Positions 14,062 to 18,662 of a DNA stretch of 18,662 nt are shown here, in pieces. How positions within the stretch are numbered: the stretch's first letter is position 1; every line of letters starts with the position of its first letter. The notes under the pieces are model-generated. The model ran no database searches. It worked only from the letters and a program-made list of their open reading frames with translations, and was not told where the DNA came from. The stretch is from positions 1-18,662 of the forward strand of contig JAEDLR010000041.1 in NCBI GenBank assembly GCA_016295145.1, read 5' to 3'. Origin of the DNA: Oscillospiraceae bacterium. GTDB taxonomy: Bacteria; Bacillota; Clostridia; Oscillospirales; Ruminococcaceae. The translations under genes and the position numbers were made by a program.

Positions 14062-14201
14062 CTCATATGCAGTTCCTTGCAGGCAAGTCTGTGTCAGTGC
14101 CATCAGAAAGGGGCAGGAAGCACCTCAAACATACCAAGCATACAATCAAGCGCAAGTGCAGCAAATATTCGTACTTGCGGCAATTGCACGGCTGATTGCA
14201 C

Positions 14202-15482
14202 TCAGGCTGGCGGCGTGCAGTGATTGAATCCGCCCTTGCCAATAATGGATGGGTAGTCATAGTAGCTATAGTTCAGATCGACATCGCAGTCGATTCCATC
14301 GACTCTGCCGGTGCAGGAATACTGCCACATCCCATAATCGCCGTTATAGTAGGTGTTGGGCGCATACTGTGCAACCCATACACCGTATTTCAGGCGCATT
14401 TCCTGCGTATACAGATTGGTCAGAGGGCTGGCGGAACTATACACGACCACATAATAGCCGTTTGCTTCCATGGTAGAGCAGAACGCGTCAATGATCGCAG
14501 AAAAATCTTGCGGGGACATTGCCCACTGCTTTGGACGCTCCACATCAAATGCAATGGGATACTGGAATGGGCGGTCGCCCAGTACTTTCATGCAGGTTTC
14601 GGCTTCGGCAACGGCTGCTTCGGGGGTCAGCGCATAAGAATACCAGTACGCCCCCACCGGCAGACCAGCCGCCACAGCACCGTCATAATGCTGCGCAAAG
14701 TAGGGGTCGCTGCAGTAATCGGGGTCCCCCGAACCGGAGCCTGCACGGATCATTGCAAATGCAACATTCTTGCGGTCTGTCACGACCTCGTCCCAGCGGA
14801 TATTCCCCTGCCATTTGGAAACATCCACGCCAAATGCAACGGGCTTGCGCTCGTTTTTGGTACCGTTTGCAGCGTGTGCGGGAATCGTAACAGCACCTTT
14901 TTCGATCAGCATGGAAGAAATCTCGGCACCATCCCCGTCATAGAACAATGTATCGGAAATGGAAACAGAATATGAGGCTTTCGCTTCGGCACTATCCAGC
15001 ACCGCAAACTGTATGGAAAACAGTGTGGCATCCTTTGCAACGGAAGTGCTGTTTTCGGCAACACATACCGCCGAGCCGTGGACACCGCTGGGCAATACCA
15101 TGGCTGCATCACCCGCCAAATCCCCATCAAAGGTATAGGCAACCGTTTCGTTATCGTACACAAGTGCCAGACCACTGGTATCATAGTGCAGCATAAATGT
15201 CGCCCGTGCAAAGCCAGGATTGTTTGTCAACTTCACATCAATACAGATGGTATCGCCCGGAAGCGCTTCCTGTTCATTGACATCAATAGTCATCGGATTG
15301 GCGGCGGCAACGCTTTCACGCTTGGCAAGGATCAGATCAAACACATTGATCACGCCATCGCCATTGCGGTCGGTCAGCGTATCCGTCAATGCAGATACAG
15401 GGGCGGCGCAGGCGGTTACAGTGAGCATCGCGCCGACCACTGCGCTCAAAGATCGCGCAAATATTCTTTTCGCCTTCATCAT
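14202..15482 (-). CDS. secreted half-dockerin / cohesin / GH25 muramidase
   Basis: A 426-residue exported protein. Residues 1-~31 are a signal sequence; VTAC (22-25) also fits a lipobox, so C25 may be lipidated. Residues ~37-57 hold a single dockerin-type calcium repeat (DRNGDGVINVFDLILAKRE), half a normal dockerin. Residues ~62-201 resemble a cohesin: MTIDVNEQEALPGDTICIDVKLTNNPGFARATFMLHYD opens it and a GAVTI strand closes it. Residues ~215-410 are a GH25 lysozyme barrel, with FGVDVSKWQG (D220), AFDVE (D313, E315 as proton donor), WQYS and DCDVDLN intact. GH25 cleaves peptidoglycan between MurNAc and GlcNAc. A cohesin beside it would recruit dockerin proteins at the wall. Two adjacent ATGs follow AAAGAGG at 4 and 7 nt; either may be used. 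It has its own promoter. The cohesin call rests on pattern only. Confidence 0.8.
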   Translation of the reverse strand: MMKAKRIFARSLSAVVGAMLTVTACAAPVSALTDTLTDRNGDGVINVFDLILAKRESVAAANPMTIDVNEQEALPGDTICIDVKLTNNPGFARATFMLHYDTSGLALVYDNETVAYTFDGDLAGDAAMVLPSGVHGSAVCVAENSTSVAKDATLFSIQFAVLDSAEAKASYSVSISDTLFYDGDGAEISSMLIEKGAVTIPAHAANGTKNERKPVAFGVDVSKWQGNIRWDEVVTDRKNVAFAMIRAGSGSGDPDYCSDPYFAQHYDGAVAAGLPVGAYWYSYALTPEAAVAEAETCMKVLGDRPFQYPIAFDVERPKQWAMSPQDFSAIIDAFCSTMEANGYYVVVYSSASPLTNLYTQEMRLKYGVWVAQYAPNTYYNGDYGMWQYSCTGRVDGIDCDVDLNYSYYDYPSIIGKGGFNHCTPPA

Positions 15483-15520
15483 GGTTCCTCTTTCCTTTAT
15501 TTGGGACATAAAAACGGTCG

Positions 15521-15546
15521 CCGTGCAACATTCCCCCCGTGCACGG
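15521..15546 (-). promoter_or_regulatory. hairpin in the GH25 mRNA leader
   Basis: Perfect 7-bp arms CCGTGCA (15521-15527) and TGCACGG (15540-15546) enclose a loop with six consecutive Gs on the minus strand. It sits about 40-65 nt before the start codon in a leader of about 119 nt. No known riboswitch consensus was recognised, and no U-tract follows. Confidence 0.4.
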
Positions 15547-15607
15547 AAACCAATGCCGATTTTTTCTATCTACGGCACATTTTATAGTGTAATCGGTGAT
15601 TGCATCC

Positions 15608-15637
15608 ATTATAGCACAATATGATACACGATAGCAA
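15608..15637 (-). promoter_or_regulatory. extended -10 promoter of the cohesin-GH25 gene
   Basis: On the minus strand a consensus TATAAT (15613-15608) is preceded by TGC (extended -10). TTGCTA (15637-15632) is 18 bp upstream. The start would be near 15601. Confidence 0.6.
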
Positions 15638-15726
15638 GACATTTCCGTCATTTTCGTATGTATATACAAACTTCGAACAAAACTTTTGTACACGGTAACG
15701 AAATTTATGTTCTCCGCAAAAAACGC

Positions 15727-15755
15727 TTGACTTTTATGCTGCGGCGTAGTATAAT
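15727..15755 (+). promoter_or_regulatory. promoter of tRNA-Thr
   Basis: TTGACT (15727-15732), a 17-bp spacer and TATAAT (15750-15755). The strong consensus suits a stable RNA; the start near 15762 leaves a 5' leader of about 34 nt to be processed. Confidence 0.8.
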
Positions 15756-15795
15756 AATAAGGCAGTCAACGAGAACGTACTGCCAAACGGAATAT

Positions 15796-15868
15796 GCTGT
15801 TTTAGCTCAGTTGGTAGAGCACATCCTTGGTAAGGATGAGGTCGCCGGTTCAAATCCGGCAAACAGCT
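15796..15868 (+). tRNA. tRNA-Thr (anticodon GGU)
   Basis: A complete 73-nt cloverleaf. The acceptor arms GCTGTTT and AAACAGC pair fully. The D-arm contains AGCTCAGTTGGTAGAGC. The anticodon stem CATCC/GGATG holds loop TTGGTAA with anticodon GGT. The T-arm is GCCGG-TTCAAAT-CCGGC, and the discriminator base is T. It reads ACC and ACU threonine codons. CCA is not encoded and must be added after transcription. It is a single-gene unit with its own promoter and terminator; no other tRNA is nearby. Confidence 0.96.
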
Positions 15869-15871
15869 TGT

Positions 15872-15907
15872 AAAGCCTCTTTGTATCATGCAGAGAGGCT
15901 TTTTTTG
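15872..15907 (+). terminator. terminator of tRNA-Thr
   Basis: AAAGCCTCT (15872-15880) pairs with AGAGGCTTT (15894-15902), followed by a run of T. It begins 3 nt after the tRNA 3' end. Confidence 0.85.
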
Positions 15908-15924
15908 TTGCTCCTTTTGTGAAT

Positions 15925-15965
15925 AAGAAAACCCGTGCAAAACCGTATAGATTCTGCACGGGTTT
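15925..15965 (-). terminator. terminator of the anion permease gene
   Basis: Eleven-base arms AAACCCGTGCA (15929-15939) and TGCACGGGTTT (15955-15965) form a strong hairpin. On the minus strand it is followed by TCTTATTC, with the stem itself ending in TTT. It is convergent to the tRNA terminator. Confidence 0.7.
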
Positions 15966-16036
15966 CATGTTCTATTCGGTCATGGGCTGACGCTTTGGAA
16001 AGCGTATCAGCCATTACGCTGGGAATGTTGCATATT

Positions 16037-17203
16037 TTATGCCATAAACAGCGGCAGACAAAGTGTGCAGACCATCAGCAGCACGGCAAGAAAACCAAAA
16101 TTGAACACCGAGAACAACTTGACATATGCACCGATTTTGTTGGGGTAGTGTGATGCATACTCGCGAAAGGTAATCAGGCTGGCAAGGGATGCAATCAGCG
16201 TGCCCGTGCCGCCGATATTGACGCCCATCAGCAGTGCGGGATACGCCTCTGTAAACTGCGAAAGCAAAATCGCAGAGGGCACATTACTGATCAACTGGCA
16301 CGAAATTGCCGAGACCCACAGCGGATTCATCCCCAGCAGCCTGGAAAACAATACGCGCACTGGCTCAATTCTTGCCAGATTCCCTGCAAAGATAAAGAAT
16401 GCGAAAAATGTGCCCAGCAGTCCAAAATCCACCTTGGTAAGTGCTCTGGGTGCAGCAATCATCAAAACTGCTGTAATACCGATGAGAGCGATCCACCAGG
16501 GCAACACGCGCATGACCATCAGAATCGCGCAGGCAAACAGCACCAGATACAGGGCAGTTCTGCCCTTGGGCAAGGGTGCAAATGTTTTCTCGGCGATGAC
16601 CAGCTCTTCTTTTTTGACCGTCATGCAGCACACAAAAATCAACAAAACCGCCACCGCAAAGGGAATCACCATAATAGACACAAACTCGCCGTTAGAAATG
16701 TGAAATTTCTCGTACAAAAACAGATTCTGCGGGTTGCCAAAGGGCGTAAGCATACCGCCCAGATTGGCAGAAATGTTCTGCATGATAAAGGTAAAGGGGA
16801 TGTGTTTTTCCTGTTTGGTGGTGCTGAGCACATCATAGCCAAGCGGCAGAAAAGTCAACAGTGCCATATCGTTTGCCATGAACATGGAGCCGATGAAGGT
16901 GATACCCATCAGCGCGAGGATCGCCATACGCGTATTGCCTGCCAGCTTCACGATCTGGCGCGCCAGATATGTGAAAAACCGTATGCTTTTCAGCGCACAG
17001 ACTACCGCAAGGGTGGAAAACAGGCAGCTAAGGGTTTTCCAGTCAAAGTAGCCTGCATAGGCATGGTCGGGGGGAATCAGAATCATGGTGAGCAATGCCA
17101 GTGTTGCAGCGATCAGCAACATGGCGTTTTTTTTGCAGAAAGCAGCCGCGCCGTCCGGATGCAAGCCGTGACCCATATGGGGCAGTGTGACGGTTTTTGC
17201 CAT
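16037..17203 (-). CDS. ArsB/NhaD/SLC13-type anion permease
   Basis: A 388-residue integral membrane protein with about 10-11 hydrophobic segments, of the ion transporter (IT) superfamily, citrate-transporter-like Pfam group. The inverted-repeat signature is visible: ANDMALLTFLP (110-120) with TPFGNPQNLFLY (153-164) in the first half, and SNVPSAILLSQF with GGTGTLIASLAS in the second. These hairpins bind anion and sodium in related carriers. Substrate cannot be assigned: arsenite, dicarboxylate, sulfate or sodium/proton exchange are all known in the superfamily. No ars genes are adjacent. Start MAKT: AAAGGA lies about 8 nt upstream, and the longer in-frame extension would cross the promoter. 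It appears monocistronic. Confidence 0.82.
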   Translation of the reverse strand: MAKTVTLPHMGHGLHPDGAAAFCKKNAMLLIAATLALLTMILIPPDHAYAGYFDWKTLSCLFSTLAVVCALKSIRFFTYLARQIVKLAGNTRMAILALMGITFIGSMFMANDMALLTFLPLGYDVLSTTKQEKHIPFTFIMQNISANLGGMLTPFGNPQNLFLYEKFHISNGEFVSIMVIPFAVAVLLIFVCCMTVKKEELVIAEKTFAPLPKGRTALYLVLFACAILMVMRVLPWWIALIGITAVLMIAAPRALTKVDFGLLGTFFAFFIFAGNLARIEPVRVLFSRLLGMNPLWVSAISCQLISNVPSAILLSQFTEAYPALLMGVNIGGTGTLIASLASLITFREYASHYPNKIGAYVKLFSVFNFGFLAVLLMVCTLCLPLFMA

Positions 17204-17252
17204 CGTGTCATCCTTTCGTGATACAAATCGTGCAAAATCGCACCGAAGATAC

Positions 17253-17281
17253 ATGATAGCACAAATTTTCACGAAATGCAA
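17253..17281 (-). promoter_or_regulatory. promoter of the permease gene
   Basis: On the minus strand TTGCAT (17281-17276), a 17-bp spacer and TATCAT (17258-17253), start near 17246. It lies just after the end of the GGDEF gene on the same strand. I saw no convincing terminator in 17282-17327, so read-through from that gene is possible. Confidence 0.6.
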
Positions 17282-17327
17282 GGGGTTTCCCACCGCCGAA
17301 GTGCAAATTAATCGTTTTGCGCAAGAT

Positions 17328-18662
17328 TCATTGGTTTTGCTTGGAAAAATAGTGTGATTCCATCAACCCGGTAAGAATGCCGCCCAGTACGGTCAAATGA
17401 TTCACATCCAGGGTACTCCATTTGCGAAATCTGCCGAACAGCCCAAAGGCGATCACACCCATGGGCTTCCCCTCATGCATCATGCGGTACAGCACCGCGC
17501 CCAACATATTTTGCGCGGCGAACCAACGGTAAGCGTCATCTGCGACATTTTCCAGTGCGTTGATATTATCCACCACGCAGACGGCATCCTCACCGAAGCC
17601 CACCGCAAAGGGATCTGCAAGCAGCACATCTGCCGTACCGTTGACAGGGTGCCCCCAACTGTAGACTGCCGTTTGTTCGGGCGCTGCAAAAATGTGAATT
17701 CCGTCCACGCCGAACTGCTCACCAATGCCCTGCAACAGGGAGAACATATCGGGCAACGGTTGATGCAGCAGGCTGCGGGCAACATCTGCTACAAAGCCTG
17801 CCTTGCTTTGCGTAGATTTTGGCACATTGGCATACAGATCAGCGGTGGAGCGTTCGCTGTTGGGAAGTGCCGCACCATGCTTGTTCACATCATAGATCAC
17901 GTAACGGTTGTTGCCCTTTTCTGTGGCGATATAAAGTGCCTTATCTGCCTGCAAAAACAGCTCGTCATAGAATTTGGAATCAATGGGATAGCACGCAGCA
18001 CCCATGGAACAGGTTACACGAGGGCGGGTTGTCTCATCCCCTGTATCCTCCCACGCCCACTCCAGTTTGGTGCGAATGGCACGCAGTACACCGCGCAAAT
18101 CCGTTTCATCGGCGATGTCCTCCAGTACAAACAGGAACATACCGCCACCGATTCTGCCTGCTACACCGCGGTTTCCGATCTCCGATTGCAGAATCTGCGC
18201 CATGGTAAACAACACCTCATCGCCGAACATATGGCCGTAACGGTCGTTAATCTCCTTAAACGCGTCTACGTTGAGAATCACAAGGCTGACAATGCCCTCC
18301 GGCTGCGCTGCCAGCACAGATTTGGCATGGGCAGTGATGGCGTTTTTGTTCAGCAGATCCGTGGCAGGGTCGCGCTGTGTTTCCTGCAGCCAGCTGGGCT
18401 CCTTACTCTTGAATTTCGCGTGCAGAAAACTGATGATACCAAGCACCGTGCGCTCCCCCGGCACATCGCTGCGAGTCACCCCGCGAAACATACAATACTC
18501 CATGCGGCTGCCCATGGAGCAAAGACTGGTTTCCAACTCACACTGAAAACGCGGCTCGCCGTGTTCCATATCATTGCAGAGTTTTTCCAGCTTGCAGATA
18601 TCCTCCCGTGCAACCATGCCCTTTTCAATCGCCTGCTGTTTCCAGTCATCCAGCAGCATATC
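17328..18662 (-). CDS. degenerate GGDEF / GAF protein, 5' end outside the window
   Basis: At least 443 residues, open to the right edge. The ATG at 18659 has no visible ribosome binding site because only three bases remain, so the true start is probably beyond. Residues ~1-85 (counted from that ATG) resemble the end of a PAS-like domain. Residues ~93-255 are a GGDEF domain: DPATDLLNKNAI and NVDAFKEINDRYGHMFGDEVL are well kept, but the signature reads RIGGGMF (codons at 18135-18149), so the catalytic D/E and E are lost. Residues ~275-435 look like a GAF domain (VDGIHIFAAPEQTAVYSWG; LGAVLYRMMHEGKPMGVIAFGLFGRF). Without the catalytic residues it is unlikely to make c-di-GMP and may act as a nucleotide-binding or scaffolding sensor. 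No signal peptide is visible in the part present. Confidence 0.8.
   Translation of the reverse strand, partial: DMLLDDWKQQAIEKGMVAREDICKLEKLCNDMEHGEPRFQCELETSLCSMGSRMEYCMFRGVTRSDVPGERTVLGIISFLHAKFKSKEPSWLQETQRDPATDLLNKNAITAHAKSVLAAQPEGIVSLVILNVDAFKEINDRYGHMFGDEVLFTMAQILQSEIGNRGVAGRIGGGMFLFVLEDIADETDLRGVLRAIRTKLEWAWEDTGDETTRPRVTCSMGAACYPIDSKFYDELFLQADKALYIATEKGNNRYVIYDVNKHGAALPNSERSTADLYANVPKSTQSKAGFVADVARSLLHQPLPDMFSLLQGIGEQFGVDGIHIFAAPEQTAVYSWGHPVNGTADVLLADPFAVGFGEDAVCVVDNINALENVADDAYRWFAAQNMLGAVLYRMMHEGKPMGVIAFGLFGRFRKWSTLDVNHLTVLGGILTGLMESHYFSKQNQ

Noticed and set aside
13830..14195. Plus-strand frame across the PL11/GH25 intergenic region
   Set aside because: It begins with TTG inside the PL11 promoter, has no RBS and runs through the GH25 terminator hairpin.
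14196..14975. Plus-strand open frame of about 259 codons opposite the GH25 domain
   Set aside because: The GH25 catalytic motifs are encoded on the other strand. The plus frame has no RBS and no family resemblance.
15521..15600. ydaO (c-di-AMP) or GEMM (c-di-GMP) riboswitch in the GH25 leader
   Set aside because: Neither consensus could be matched by eye; only a simple hairpin is supported.
15796..15868. tRNA-Thr as an integration site for a mobile element
   Set aside because: No duplicated tRNA 3' end, integrase or cargo genes are seen on either side.
16037..17203. Calling the permease an arsenite pump
   Set aside because: No arsR, arsA, arsC or arsD is nearby, and the superfamily motifs do not decide the substrate.
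1..18662. CRISPR array, insertion sequence or prophage
   Set aside because: No regularly spaced repeats, transposase, integrase or phage structural genes were found on either strand.

Overview
The window looks like a chromosomal segment of a cellulosome-bearing Ruminococcus (Firmicutes, Clostridia), of the R. champanellensis / R. flavefaciens kind. The reasons are four secreted proteins carrying dockerin repeats, a cohesin module, AraC-type and periplasmic-binding-fold regulators beside the enzymes, Firmicute-type ribosome binding sites, and a base composition near half G+C. The genus is an inference from gene content; no 16S or housekeeping marker is present.

Left part (1-3771): a minus-strand secreted CBM22-like/dockerin/CE4 carbohydrate esterase is divergent from a plus-strand, membrane-anchored protein with the fold of the D-Ala-D-Ala carboxypeptidases (PBP5/DacF type). 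That protein has lost the catalytic Ser-Lys pair. An A+T-rich orphan gene follows closely.

Redox module (3967-6192): a minus-strand pair (dicluster ferredoxin-like protein, then a NimA-type flavin/PNPOx-fold protein) is divergent from a Crp/Fnr-family regulator. A perfect 18-bp palindrome sits in the shared control region, placed to repress the regulator gene and to activate the ferredoxin operon.

Pectin/galactan module (6192-14061): a GH43 galactanase-like enzyme with a CBM61-like module and a dockerin is divergent from a large hybrid regulator (sugar-binding-protein fold, degenerate GGDEF, AraC DNA-binding domain). Convergent to that is a second, smaller AraC-type regulator, then a dockerin-bearing PL11 rhamnogalacturonan lyase. 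All targets point to rhamnogalacturonan I: PL11 cuts the backbone and GH43/CBM61 handles galactan side chains. The GH43 and PL11 genes share a nearly identical translation-initiation segment.

Right part (14202-18662): a secreted GH25 muramidase preceded by a single dockerin-like repeat and a cohesin; a tRNA-Thr(GGU) with its own promoter and terminator; an ArsB/NhaD/SLC13-type anion permease; and a GGDEF-GAF protein with a broken GGDEF signature that runs off the right edge.

Most transcription units are monocistronic, with clear sigma-A promoters (usually 17-bp spacers) and hairpin terminators. The least ordinary items are the cohesin-GH25 fusion, the carboxypeptidase-like protein without catalytic residues, the palindrome in the ferredoxin/regulator divergent region, and the hybrid regulator. 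No CRISPR array, IS element, prophage or rRNA was seen.
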